Source: JBQTIM01 sp052388135
GTDB lineage: Bacteria > Elusimicrobiota > Elusimicrobia > FEN-1173
Assembly (NCBI GenBank): GCA_052388135.1
Contig: JBQTIM010000182.1
Location: 1-14,168, forward strand
DNA: 14,168 bases
Reading direction: 5' to 3'
In this document: one piece after another, positions 5,503 through 12,825 of the stretch
Position numbering within the stretch: the stretch's first letter is position 1
How the letters are laid out: each line of letters opens with the position of its first letter
Program-made: the position numbers and the translations under genes
Notes under the pieces: generated by a model
The model's database searches: none
What the model saw: only the letters and a program-made list of their open reading frames with translations
What the model was told of the DNA's origin: nothing

Positions 5503-5576
5503 TGGCCCGTACGGGAGTCGAACCCGTGATCTCTGCCTTGAGAGGGCAGCGTCCTAGGCCGCTAGACGAACGGGCC
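5503..5576 (-). tRNA. tRNA-Glu (anticodon CTC)
   Basis: This 74-nt gene folds into a full cloverleaf. The acceptor GGCCCGT pairs with ACGGGCC, with discriminator A. The anticodon stem CTGCC/GGCAG has loop CTCTCAA, giving anticodon CTC (reads GAG), and the T arm is ACGGG-TTCGACT-CCCGT. The D-arm wording GTCTAGCGGCCTAGGAC is typical of bacterial tRNA-Glu. CCA is not encoded (TGG follows), so a CCA-adding enzyme is needed. Confidence 0.95.
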
Positions 5577-5646
5577 ATGCAGGCGACCGGGATAAAAACC
5601 GTCCGGGCGGGCTCCCCGGCTCTCGATCCGCGCCGGAGGAGGCCCT

Positions 5647-5675
5647 ATTGTATCGTCGCGCCGGCCGTCTGTCAA
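5647..5675 (-). promoter_or_regulatory. Strong sigma70-type promoter of tRNA-Glu
   Basis: TTGACA (5670-5675) and TACAAT (5647-5652) are separated by exactly 17 bp in the minus direction, close to a perfect promoter. Transcription would start near 5640, leaving a leader of about 64 nt to be processed off the tRNA. The -35 sits in the loop of an inverted repeat (GCCGT/ACGGC), nested inside GCGCCG/CGGCGC. The leader also holds a GC-rich CCGGG/CCCGG hairpin shortly before TTTTT, possibly a weak terminator for the upstream operon. Confidence 0.85.
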
Positions 5676-5682
5676 ACGGCGC

Positions 5683-5874
5683 TCAGGATTTCCGGGCGAT
5701 GTGGCGCAGGCGGAACGCCACGGCGACGCCTCCGGCCACCATCGCGCCGTAGAGGACGCGCCCCCAGGTCTGGTCCAAAACCCGGATGAGCGGCGGCAGG
5801 AGAATGACGAAAAGCAGGAGGTAGAGAACGGCGAAGATCAGCGAATGGACGGCTCTCTTAGTTTCCGGATCCAA
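5683..5874 (-). CDS. Small two-helix membrane protein, unknown function
   Basis: I do not recognise this 63-residue protein. Two hydrophobic segments (about residues 11-30 and 40-54) are joined by the short polar stretch RVLDQTWGR. The N-terminus is charged (MDPETKR) and the tail is basic (RLRHIARKS), which suggests both ends face the cytoplasm. The start is TTG (5872-5874), 17 bp inside the 3' end of plsC, and is supported by an AAGGAG Shine-Dalgarno with 7-nt spacing. Overlap with plsC implies translational coupling and perhaps a shared job at the membrane. No terminator with a T-tract follows directly; the tRNA-Glu promoter begins 8 bp beyond its stop side. Confidence 0.72.
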   Translation of the reverse strand: MDPETKRAVHSLIFAVLYLLLFVILLPPLIRVLDQTWGRVLYGAMVAGGVAVAFRLRHIARKS

Positions 5875-6469
5875 TGTGGGTCTCCTTAAGCTCCGCGATG
5901 GCGGCCATCACCCTGCGGGAAAAATCTCCGTAATCCTCGCCCTCGCGCGGCGACAGCGGCGGGCCGAAGCACACCGCCAGGGGCTTGAAGCGGGACAGCC
6001 GCCCCGTGTTGTGCGCATAGACCGGCACCACGGGGCTGCCTGTCTTGGCCGCCAGCATGCCCACGCCCGGCTTGGGCGCGCCCAAAACTCCGTTCTTCTG
6101 ACGCGTGCCCTCGGGAAAAAGGATCATGGCTTCCCCGGCGGCCAGGATGCGCTGGGCCGTTTTAAAAGCGCTCACGTCCCTCTCCACGCGCCGCACCGGG
6201 AAAGCGTTCACGTGCCGGATGATCCAGCCCAGAACGGGAATTTCGAACAGCTCCTGCTTGGCCATGAAACGGATGGGCCGCGGCACCGAACAGCCCACCA
6301 CCGGCGGATCCGCCAGCGACACATGGTTGGAGGCGAAGATCACCGGCCCGCCGGGCGGAATGTTTTCGCTTCCCACGATCTTCAGCCGCCACGCGACCGT
6401 GAAAGCGGTCCGCAGCGACACCCAGGCGAACCGGTAGAGGCAGCGGTTGAAAAGCGGCGGCCGCGTCAA
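5858..6469 (-). CDS. plsC: 1-acyl-sn-glycerol-3-phosphate acyltransferase (lysophosphatidate acyltransferase)
   Basis: This 203-residue PlsC-family enzyme adds the second acyl chain to lysophosphatidic acid, making phosphatidic acid at the inner membrane. Motif I is NHVSLAD (residues 48-54, the HX4D catalytic pair His49/Asp54) and motif III is FPEGTR (118-123). VNAFPVRR (87-94) and GSPVVPVY (144-151) match the other conserved blocks. The length is typical of the short soluble-looking bacterial forms, with a hydrophobic N-terminal segment. The start is TTG (6467-6469), overlapping the cmk stop codon as TTGA, so translation is probably coupled to cmk. Its 3' end overlaps the small membrane protein gene. 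The cmk-plsC pairing recurs in several bacterial groups. Confidence 0.93.
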   Translation of the reverse strand: MTRPPLFNRCLYRFAWVSLRTAFTVAWRLKIVGSENIPPGGPVIFASNHVSLADPPVVGCSVPRPIRFMAKQELFEIPVLGWIIRHVNAFPVRRVERDVSAFKTAQRILAAGEAMILFPEGTRQKNGVLGAPKPGVGMLAAKTGSPVVPVYAHNTGRLSRFKPLAVCFGPPLSPREGEDYGDFSRRVMAAIAELKETHIGSGN

Positions 6470-7146
6470 CGGGTTCGGCGGATCCGCCGGAGCAAGGCCC
6501 GCACCACGTCTTCCTGGGACATCCTCGTCGAATCCAGCCTCAGGGCGTCGGGCGCCGGCTTCAAAGGGTTGATGCCCCGGCTCTTGTCCTGCCGGTCCCG
6601 AAGGCGGATGGCGCCGGCCACGGCGGGAAGACTGGCCCGGGCGTCCTTAAGCAAAAGCTGGCGATGCCGCCGGCGCGCCCGCTCGAGCGCCGAAGCGTCC
6701 AAATAAAATTTAAAGTCCGCGCGGGGGCACACGGCCGTGCCGATGTCGCGGCCCTCCATCACCACGCCGCCGCCCCGGCTCATCTTCTTCTGCCGGCGCC
6801 GCAGGGCCCGCCGCACGCCCTGCACGGCGGCCACGCGGCTGGCCGCCCGCGAGACGGCTTCCGAGCGGATGTCCTGCGTCACGTCGCGGCCGGCCACCAG
6901 CACGCGCTGGGCGCCGCGCGAACGCTCGAACCGCAGGCGCAAGGCGGCCGCGGCCCGCGCCAGGCGCCCCGCCGCGTCCAGGGGGATGCCGTCCTTCAAA
7001 GCTTTCCAGGCCACCGCGCGGTACATGGCGCCCGTGTCCACGTAGCGGTATCCCAGGCGCCGGGCCACCAGGCGCGCGATGGTGGACTTGCCGGAGCCCG
7101 CCGGCCCGTCGATGGCGATCACGAACTTCTTTTTGGCGGAGGACAT
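6466..7146 (-). CDS. cmk: Cytidylate kinase
   Basis: This 226-residue enzyme phosphorylates CMP/dCMP to the diphosphates using ATP, in the cytoplasm. The P-loop is GPAGSGKS (residues 14-21), followed by YVDTGAMYRAVAW (35-47), the CMP-binding GRDVTQDIRSE (86-96), EGRDIGT (131-137) and the lid-side RDRQDKSRGINPLKPAPDA (183-201). These are all bacterial CMP kinase landmarks, and the length is normal. I chose ATG 7144-7146; an open frame continues upstream to 7314, but that part overlaps aroA and has no family similarity. The Shine-Dalgarno is weak. It lies 41 bp downstream of aroA, the widespread aroA-cmk order. Confidence 0.95.
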   Translation of the reverse strand: MSSAKKKFVIAIDGPAGSGKSTIARLVARRLGYRYVDTGAMYRAVAWKALKDGIPLDAAGRLARAAAALRLRFERSRGAQRVLVAGRDVTQDIRSEAVSRAASRVAAVQGVRRALRRRQKKMSRGGGVVMEGRDIGTAVCPRADFKFYLDASALERARRRHRQLLLKDARASLPAVAGAIRLRDRQDKSRGINPLKPAPDALRLDSTRMSQEDVVRALLRRIRRTR

Positions 7147-7187
7147 AGGGCTAGAGCCGGCGGATCCCGCTCGACTTTTCTCCGCGC

Positions 7188-8504
7188 CTAATTCCGCTGC
7201 GCGACCCGCAGCCTTTCCAGCTCTTGCCAGAAAGTGGGGAAGGAAATGTCCACGCAGTCGGCGTTGACGATGTTGGTCTCGCCCTGCGCCAGCAGGCCGG
7301 CCACAGCGAAGCACATGGCCAGGCGGTGGTCGCTGAAGGAATCCACCGTGGCGCCCCGGAGGGGCGTGGGCCCCGTGATGATGAGGCCGTCGGGCAGTTC
7401 CTCGATCTTGGCGCCCATTTTTCCCAGCTCGGAGGCCAGGTGCGCCAGGCGGTCCGACTCCTTGACGCGCAGCTCGGCCGCCCCGCGGATCTCCGTCACG
7501 CCCTGAGCTTGCGTGGCGGCCACCACCAAAATGGGTATCTCATCGATGAGGCGCGGCATGATTTCCGCGTCCACCCGCCCGCCCGACAGGGACGAGCTTT
7601 TCACCAAAAGGTCCGCCACCGGCTCCCCGCCCGTCACCCGGATGTCCTCCTGCTTGACCGAGGCGCCCATGCTCGACAATATCTCCAAAATTCCGTCCCG
7701 CGTCGGGTTCGTGCCCACGTTGCGCAGGAGGATTTCCGAATCGGGCAGCAACAGCGCCGCCACCAGGAAAAACGCCGCGCTGGAAATATCGCTGGGGACC
7801 ACCCATTCGCGCGCCGTCAACGGCTGATCCCCGTCGATGGCCACGCGGCAGCCCGCCACCTCCAGCTTGAGGCCGGCCGCCGCCATCATGCGCTCCGTGT
7901 GGTCCCGCGACTTAAAAGGCTCCTCCACCGCGGTCCGTCCCTGGGCGAAAAGGCCCGCCAAAAGAAGGCAGGACTTCACCTGGGCGCTGGCCACGGGGCT
8001 CTTCCATTCGATGGGGGACAAGGGGCGGCGGCCGCGGATGTGGAGCGGGGCGAAGGTGCCGTCGCGCGCGGTGATGACGGCGCCCATGTTCCGCAGGGGC
8101 TCCGTCACGCGCGCCATGGGCCGGCCGGAAAGGCTGTGGTCTCCCATGAGCTTCGTCTCGAAGGGCTGGCCGGCCAGCACCCCCGACAGGAGCCGCATGG
8201 TGGTGCCGGAGTTTCCGCAATAGATCATGCCCGTGCCGGTTTCCCGCAGGCCGTGGAGGCCGTGGCCCATGACGATCCATTCGCCTTTGGCGTCCATCTC
8301 CACCGCCACGCCCAGGGCGCGGAAGGCTTCGGCGGTGCGCTCGCAGTCCGCCGCTTCCAGAGGATGGACGATGCGGGACGTGCCCGTCGAGAGGGCCGCC
8401 AGGATGACGGCCCGGTGCGTGATGGACTTGTCCGGCGGGGGCCGGGTTTCCCCGCGCAAGCTGCCGCCGGGAACGATGACGCGGGTGGTGGTGGATACGC
8501 TCAT
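7188..8504 (-). CDS. aroA: 3-phosphoshikimate 1-carboxyvinyltransferase (EPSP synthase)
   Basis: This 438-residue enzyme joins shikimate-3-phosphate and phosphoenolpyruvate to give EPSP, the sixth shikimate-pathway step. DKSITHRA (residues 25-32) holds the PEP/S3P lysine, GNSGTTMRLL (97-106) is the PEP-site loop, and MGDHSLSGRPM follows (120-130). The catalytic Asp region DEIPILVVAATQAQG and RVKESDR are present further on, and SDHRLAM marks the C-terminus. NSGTT rather than NAGTA at the loop is a feature shared with class II-like (less glyphosate-sensitive) enzymes; sensitivity itself is not predictable here. The ATG (8502-8504) is 15 bp below the tyrA stop, with AAGGA about 12 nt upstream. 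It is the middle gene of the tyrA-aroA-cmk run. Confidence 0.97.
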   Translation of the reverse strand: MSVSTTTRVIVPGGSLRGETRPPPDKSITHRAVILAALSTGTSRIVHPLEAADCERTAEAFRALGVAVEMDAKGEWIVMGHGLHGLRETGTGMIYCGNSGTTMRLLSGVLAGQPFETKLMGDHSLSGRPMARVTEPLRNMGAVITARDGTFAPLHIRGRRPLSPIEWKSPVASAQVKSCLLLAGLFAQGRTAVEEPFKSRDHTERMMAAAGLKLEVAGCRVAIDGDQPLTAREWVVPSDISSAAFFLVAALLLPDSEILLRNVGTNPTRDGILEILSSMGASVKQEDIRVTGGEPVADLLVKSSSLSGGRVDAEIMPRLIDEIPILVVAATQAQGVTEIRGAAELRVKESDRLAHLASELGKMGAKIEELPDGLIITGPTPLRGATVDSFSDHRLAMCFAVAGLLAQGETNIVNADCVDISFPTFWQELERLRVAQRN

Positions 8505-8519
8505 GTCAGGGGTCGTTCC

Positions 8520-9356
8520 TTATTTTATAAATTTTCGCCGCCAGAGGGCGGCCCGGCGCAGACCGCCGGAACGGCCGCGGCCGCGAAGCAGCCCGTCCAA
8601 CGCGCGGCGGAACCGCTCCGCCGACTTCGCCAAAGGGCCCGCGTTCATGCGGAAAATGGCGGCCCATTGCTCCGGGTCGGCCTGGGCCACCCGCGTCGCG
8701 TCGCGGAAGCTTCCGGCCGCCAGCAGAGGGACCATGCGGTCCGCTTTCTTGCCTTCCATGGCGGAAAGGACCAGGGCGTCGGCCAAAAGGTGCGGCAGAT
8801 GGCTCACCAGGGCCGCCCAGCGGTCGTGCTCCTCGGGCGCCATGCGGACCACGCGCCCGCCCGCGGCGCGCCAAAAGTTTTCCGCCGCTTTCACCGCCCA
8901 GGCGGCCGTGCGCCGGCCCGGCGTCACCACGCAGGCCGCTCCCCGGTAAAGGTCGGCCCGGGCGTTCTCCGCGCCCGATTTCTCCGAGCCCGCCATGGGA
9001 TGGACTCCGACGAACTGCGGCCCCCGCGGATCTCCGAACGCGTCTTCCAGGTCCCGGACGATGGCCGCCTTCACGCTGCCCACGTCCATGACCAGACAGT
9101 CCCGCCTCAGATGCGGCCGGATGATCCTGGCCAGCGGCGCGATTCTATCCACGGGCGCGCACAGGACAACCACCGAGGCGTCCTCCACGCCGCGCCGGAG
9201 GTCGCCGGATATCTCCTGCACGATCCCCAAGGATTTCGCTTTCTTCAAGCGCGCCGGGTTCCGGCCCACGCCGACCACGCGCCACGTCTTGCGGCGCAGG
9301 GCCAGCCCCAAGGACCCGCCCATGAGGCCCACGCCGATGATGGCGACTTTCCTCAT
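8520..9356 (-). CDS. tyrA: Prephenate/arogenate dehydrogenase family protein
   Basis: This 278-residue enzyme oxidatively decarboxylates prephenate (or arogenate) toward tyrosine with NAD(P). The Rossmann fingerprint GVGLMGGSLG (8-17) opens the protein. DVGSVK (91-96), HPMAGSEKSG (119-128) and SHLPHLLADAL (185-195) are the signature TyrA motifs. No chorismate mutase or ACT domain is fused. I place the start at ATG 9354-9356, where the family similarity begins. The frame is open to an ATG at 9422, but that extension would translate the heptamer repeat (a recurring IRNPQSA motif) and is unlikely. The ATG itself grows out of the last repeat unit and no Shine-Dalgarno is visible, so initiation is unusual. 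It sits between aroF and aroA. Confidence 0.94.
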   Translation of the reverse strand: MRKVAIIGVGLMGGSLGLALRRKTWRVVGVGRNPARLKKAKSLGIVQEISGDLRRGVEDASVVVLCAPVDRIAPLARIIRPHLRRDCLVMDVGSVKAAIVRDLEDAFGDPRGPQFVGVHPMAGSEKSGAENARADLYRGAACVVTPGRRTAAWAVKAAENFWRAAGGRVVRMAPEEHDRWAALVSHLPHLLADALVLSAMEGKKADRMVPLLAAGSFRDATRVAQADPEQWAAIFRMNAGPLAKSAERFRRALDGLLRGRGRSGGLRRAALWRRKFIK

Positions 9357-9444
9357 TGCGGATTGCGGGTTGCGGATTGCGGAATTAACAGCACGCCGGC
9401 CTTTTGTGGTTTCAACCCGCAATTCGCGGTCGCCAATCCGAAAT
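9355..9444. repeat. Heptamer repeat array (ATTGCGG type) filling the aroF-tyrA gap
   Basis: Four adjacent 7-bp units at 9355-9382 read ATTGCGG (three times) and GTTGCGG. Four degenerate units in inverted orientation follow at 9417-9444: CCGCAAT, TCGCGGT, CGCCAAT and CCGAAAT. The two arrays face each other across about 35 bp and can fold as an imperfect hairpin. The inverted array ends 2 bp from the aroF stop codon; the direct array runs into the tyrA start codon. Confidence 0.85.
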
Positions 9445-9446
9445 GA

Positions 9447-10466
9447 TCAAAGCGTTCTTCCCACGGCCTCCGCCACCGCGCGCAGTTCTTTCATGATCTG
9501 CGGCAGCTGCAGGGGAAGGAGGGCCTGGTGGCCGTCGGAAAGGGCGGTGGCCGGATTGGGATGGCATTCGATGATGAGGCCGTCGGCGCCCGCCGCCACG
9601 GCCGCGCGGGCCATGGGCACGATGAAATCCCGCACGCCCACGCCGTGGGACGGATCCACGAAGACGGGCAGGTGGCTCAAGTGCTTGAGCACGGGGACGG
9701 CGTTCAAGTCCAAAGTGAAACGGGTGGCGACCTCGAAGGTCCGGATGCCGCGCTCGCAAAGGATCACGCTCTCGTTCCCCTTCGAAACGATGTATTCCGC
9801 CGCCATGAGCCATTCCTCGATGGTGGTGGCCATGCCGCGCTTGAGCATCACGGGCTTTTTCGCCAGGCCCACCTCGCGCAGCAGGTCGAAGTTCTGGGCG
9901 TTGCGGGCGCCCACCTGCAGGATATCGGCGTAGCGCGCCACGATTTCCACCTGGCGCGTGTCCATGACCTCCGTGATCACGGGCAGGCCCGTGGCTTTGC
10001 GCGCCTCGGCCAAAAGGCGCAGAGCGGCCTCGCCGTGGCCCTGGAACGCGTAGGGCGATGAGCGGGGCTTGAAGGCGCCCCCCCGCAGAATCGGCACGCC
10101 GGCCTTCTTGATCTCCCGCGCGCCGGCGAAGAGGTTTTCCCGCGTGTCCACGGAGCAGGGGCCGGCCATCACGATGACCTTTTTGCCGCCCACCTCCACG
10201 CCGCCCACTTTAAAAACGGTGTCGTGTTTCTTGAACTCCCGGCTCACCAGTTTGTAAGGCTTGGAGATGGGCGTGACGTGCTCCACCGCCTCCATGGATT
10301 CGAAAACGTCGCGGTGGGCGATGGCCTTGTTGCCTTCGCCGATGACGCCGATGACCACGCGCTCCGCGCCGCGGGAAATCTGGGGCGAGAACCCCAGCTC
10401 CTTCACCTTCTCGATGACCGCTTCGACGTCTTTCTTTTTGACGCCGGTTTTCAATGTCAGGATCAT
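9447..10466 (-). CDS. aroF: 3-deoxy-7-phosphoheptulonate (DAHP) synthase, type I-beta with N-terminal regulatory domain
   Basis: This 339-residue enzyme condenses phosphoenolpyruvate and erythrose-4-phosphate, the first committed step of the shikimate pathway. Residues 1 to about 70 form the ferredoxin-like domain seen in Thermotoga-type DAHP synthases, where it mediates feedback control. The barrel follows with AGPCSV (101-106, metal-binding Cys104), RGGAFKPRSSPYAFQG, QVGARNAQNFDLL, KRGMATTIEEW, CERGIRTFE and DPSHGVG. Length and domain order match that subtype. The ATG (10464-10466) overlaps the hisC stop codon as ATGA. A GGAGG lies 13 nt upstream, longer than usual, so coupling to hisC probably dominates. 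It leads into tyrA across the ATTGCGG heptamer repeat. Confidence 0.96.
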   Translation of the reverse strand: MILTLKTGVKKKDVEAVIEKVKELGFSPQISRGAERVVIGVIGEGNKAIAHRDVFESMEAVEHVTPISKPYKLVSREFKKHDTVFKVGGVEVGGKKVIVMAGPCSVDTRENLFAGAREIKKAGVPILRGGAFKPRSSPYAFQGHGEAALRLLAEARKATGLPVITEVMDTRQVEIVARYADILQVGARNAQNFDLLREVGLAKKPVMLKRGMATTIEEWLMAAEYIVSKGNESVILCERGIRTFEVATRFTLDLNAVPVLKHLSHLPVFVDPSHGVGVRDFIVPMARAAVAAGADGLIIECHPNPATALSDGHQALLPLQLPQIMKELRAVAEAVGRTL

Positions 10467-11584
10467 AGGGCTTTTCGGACCTCCGTGAAATTTTTCAAAA
10501 ACAAATCGTTCTCCCGCGGCAGGCCGACGGTGACCCGCACGTGGTTCGGGAACCCGTACTCGTCCATGGCGCGGATGATCACGCCTTTTTTCAGCAGGGC
10601 GCGGAACACGTCCTCTCCCCGCAGGGGCGCGACGTTGATGAGCAAAAAGTTCGCCGCCGAAGGCACCCATTCCGTCCGCAGGGCCGCCAGCGCCTTCTCC
10701 AGCCGGGCCTTCTCCGCCTTCACCAGGCGCAGGCTCCGGGCCGCGTGGGACTTGTCCGCCAGGGCCGCCAAGGCCGCGGCCTGGGCGGGAGACGACACGT
10801 TGAAAGGCGGCCGCACCCGGTCCAGCGTCTCCACCATGGCCTCCGGCGCCACGCCGTAGCCGACCCGCAGGCCGGCCAGCCCGTGGATCTTCGAGAACGT
10901 CCGCAGGCAGATCAGGTTGCGGCCGGCGCGGAAGAAATCCAGCGAGTCGGGGTAATCCTTTTTGGTCCGCGCGTATTCAAAGTAGGCTTCGTCCATCACC
11001 GCCACCACGCGCGCCGGCAGAGTGATGAGGAACTCCTCCACCTCGTCGCGCGTGTTGTAGGTCCCCGTCGGGTTGTTGGGGTTGGCCACGAACACGAACT
11101 TGGTTTTGTCCGTCACGGCCGCGGCCATGGCCTCCAGGTCGTGGGTCATGTTCTTCATGGGCGCGGCCACCACCCGGGCGCCCATCAATTCGCCGGCCAT
11201 GCGGTAGCGGATGAAGGCGTTCTCCGACACCACGATCTCGTCGCCGGGCCCCAGGTAGGCCTTGGCCAGGACCTCGATGATCTCGTCGGAGCCGGCCCCC
11301 AGGATCACCTGGGTCGGCTTTACTTTCAAGCGCGCGGCCAAAGCCCGCCGCAAAGCGCCGCCGAACCCGTCGGGATAAAGGTGCGCCTGGTCCGCCGCCC
11401 GCCTCAGAGCCGCCCGCGCCCCGCGCGGCGGCCCCAACGGGTTCTCGTTGGAGGCCAGCTTGACCACGCGCTTGAGGCCGAACTCCCGCTTGATCTGCTC
11501 CGCCGACCGTCCGGGCGTGTAAGGCTCGAACCCCCGGATTTCGGGACGCGGCTCAGGAATGGCACCGTTTGTCATAGCCCTCAT
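10463..11584 (-). CDS. hisC: HisC-type aminotransferase (histidinol-phosphate or aromatic amino acid aminotransferase)
   Basis: This 373-residue PLP-dependent fold-type I enzyme carries ASNENPLGP (44-52), ANPNNPTGT (167-175), DEAYFEY (198-204), and SKIHGLAGLR (231-240) with Lys232 as the PLP Schiff-base lysine. RVTVGLPREND near the C-terminus carries the substrate-carboxylate Arg. HisC-family enzymes transaminate histidinol phosphate, and many also act on phenylpyruvate and 4-hydroxyphenylpyruvate. Here no other his gene is present and the neighbours are pheA, aroF and tyrA, so I infer the final step of Phe/Tyr synthesis, perhaps alongside histidine. ATG 11582-11584 or ATG 11573-11575 could be the start; neither has a good Shine-Dalgarno. 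It is joined to aroF by an ATGA overlap and separated from pheA by a heptamer palindrome. Confidence 0.92.
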   Translation of the reverse strand: MRAMTNGAIPEPRPEIRGFEPYTPGRSAEQIKREFGLKRVVKLASNENPLGPPRGARAALRRAADQAHLYPDGFGGALRRALAARLKVKPTQVILGAGSDEIIEVLAKAYLGPGDEIVVSENAFIRYRMAGELMGARVVAAPMKNMTHDLEAMAAAVTDKTKFVFVANPNNPTGTYNTRDEVEEFLITLPARVVAVMDEAYFEYARTKKDYPDSLDFFRAGRNLICLRTFSKIHGLAGLRVGYGVAPEAMVETLDRVRPPFNVSSPAQAAALAALADKSHAARSLRLVKAEKARLEKALAALRTEWVPSAANFLLINVAPLRGEDVFRALLKKGVIIRAMDEYGFPNHVRVTVGLPRENDLFLKNFTEVRKAL

Positions 11585-11590
11585 CTATCC

Positions 11591-11696
11591 AAGGCGTGAA
11601 TAGTGAATCGTGAATGGGAAAGACAAAAACCGAAACAGTTGTGCCGCTGTTTTTCCTGTTCACTGTTCACTATTCACCATTCACGATTCACGCCTT
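11591..11696. repeat. Heptamer palindromic element (GTGAATN type) filling the pheA-hisC gap
   Basis: Outer arms AAGGCGTGAAT (11591-11601) and ATTCACGCCTT (11686-11696) are perfect inverted copies. Inside are three direct heptamers at 11596-11616 (GTGAAT followed by A, C, G). Five inverted ones lie at 11657-11691, which as reverse complements read GTGAATC, GTGAATG, GTGAATA and GTGAACA twice. The copy number is unequal between arms. The element abuts the pheA TAA (11697-11699) with no gap and stops 6 bp before the hisC ATG, so it is nearly the whole intergenic region. Confidence 0.9.
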
Positions 11697-12779
11697 TTAA
11701 GAGTCCCCCCGCGGGTAGCTTCCCAGAACCTTGAGGAAGACGCAGTGCTTCTTCAAATCCTTTAAGACCCGCTGGACGGCGGGCTCGGAGACGTGCCCTT
11801 CCAGGTCGATGAAGAAAACGTATTCCCAGGCCTTTTTCTTGCTGGGCCGGGACTCGATCTTGGTGAGGTTGAGCTTTTGCTTTTTGAAGGACAGCAGCAG
11901 CTCGTTCAAGGCGCCCACCTTGTCCTTGATGGACACCAGCAGGGACGTCTTGTTGCGGCGCGACGGGCTGGACAGCTTGCGGCCGATGATGAGAAAGCGC
12001 GTGACGTTGTGGGCCGCGTCCTGGATGCCGGCGGCCAGCGTCTTGAGGCCGTAGATTTCGGCCGCCAAGGGGCCGGCCACGGCGGCGGCGGAGGCGTCGA
12101 GGGCGGCGTGGGCCGCCGCGTCGGCGGTGGAGGCCGCCTCGTGCACGGCCGCGTGGCGCAGGCGGTCTTCCAGCCAGCGTCGGCATTGGGCCAGCGCCTG
12201 GGGGTGCGAATACACCGCCTTCACCTTCTTGATGTCCCCCTGGGACGCCAGCAGGCAATGGGAGATGGGGTCCTCCCGCTCGGCGCAAATCACCAGATCG
12301 GATTCCATGAACATGTCCAAGGTGTGGTTCACCACGCCTTCGGTGGAATTTTCGATGGGCACCACGCCGTAATCCGCCCGCGCTTTCTCCACCTCGTCGA
12401 AGACATCGGAAATGCTTTTCACCGGCAGGTAGTCCGCCGAGCGGCCGAAATGCTTGGCCGCGGCCTGGTGGGTGAAAGTGGCTTCGGGCCCCAGGTAGGC
12501 GATGCGCAGCTTTTTTTGGAGGAGGCGGCAGTTCACGATGACGGCGCGGAAGATTTCCTCCACCGCCTCGGCCGGCAGGGGGCCGCCGTTGGATTCCGTC
12601 AGCCGGTCCAGGATGGCCCGCTCGCGGTTGGAGGCGTAGACCTCCTCGTCGCGGGACGCCTTGAGGGCCCCGATCGCGCGCGCCACGTCGGCCCGCTCGT
12701 TGAGCAGGCGCAGAATATGGTCGTCCAGCTTGTCGATGCGCCCGCGCAGGGCGTCCAACTCCTTGTTGCCGTCGGTCAT
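11697..12779 (-). CDS. pheA: Bifunctional chorismate mutase/prephenate dehydratase (P-protein)
   Basis: This 360-residue enzyme turns chorismate into prephenate and then phenylpyruvate. Residues 1 to about 90 are an AroQ chorismate mutase (LDALRGRIDKLDDHILRLL, then RERAILDRL). Residues 91 to about 270 are the dehydratase, with YLGPEATFTHQAA (95-107), PIENSTEGVV (141-150) and the catalytic TRF (260-262). Residues 278-360 are an ACT domain with GALN (289-292) and ESRP (309-312), the phenylalanine-binding motifs, so feedback inhibition by Phe is expected. An Ala-rich stretch spans about 210-240. Length is normal for the family. The ATG (12777-12779) lacks a clear Shine-Dalgarno. It lies 46 bp below pgeF and is followed at once by a heptamer palindrome. 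Confidence 0.97.
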   Translation of the reverse strand: MTDGNKELDALRGRIDKLDDHILRLLNERADVARAIGALKASRDEEVYASNRERAILDRLTESNGGPLPAEAVEEIFRAVIVNCRLLQKKLRIAYLGPEATFTHQAAAKHFGRSADYLPVKSISDVFDEVEKARADYGVVPIENSTEGVVNHTLDMFMESDLVICAEREDPISHCLLASQGDIKKVKAVYSHPQALAQCRRWLEDRLRHAAVHEAASTADAAAHAALDASAAAVAGPLAAEIYGLKTLAAGIQDAAHNVTRFLIIGRKLSSPSRRNKTSLLVSIKDKVGALNELLLSFKKQKLNLTKIESRPSKKKAWEYVFFIDLEGHVSEPAVQRVLKDLKKHCVFLKVLGSYPRGDS

Positions 12780-12825
12780 GAGCCCATTAAGATATCAAAA
12801 ATAAGACGGCGGATGGAAACGGATG

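Noticed and set aside
7147..7314. N-terminal extension of cytidylate kinase
   Set aside because: It overlaps the 3' end of aroA, has no similarity to the family, and the kinase fold begins normally at the ATG at 7144-7146.
9357..9422. Upstream ATG for tyrA at 9420-9422
   Set aside because: The added residues are translated repeat, and family similarity starts only at 9356; kept only as a possibility in the findings.
7224..9446. A 740-residue open frame on the plus strand opposite aroA and tyrA
   Set aside because: It lies antisense to two firmly identified enzymes, is rich in His, Gly and Arg, and shows no domain. Long antisense frames are expected at this GC content. The same holds for the plus-strand frames at 251-1306, 2978-4075, 4393-5529, 10541-11599 and 11793-13130.
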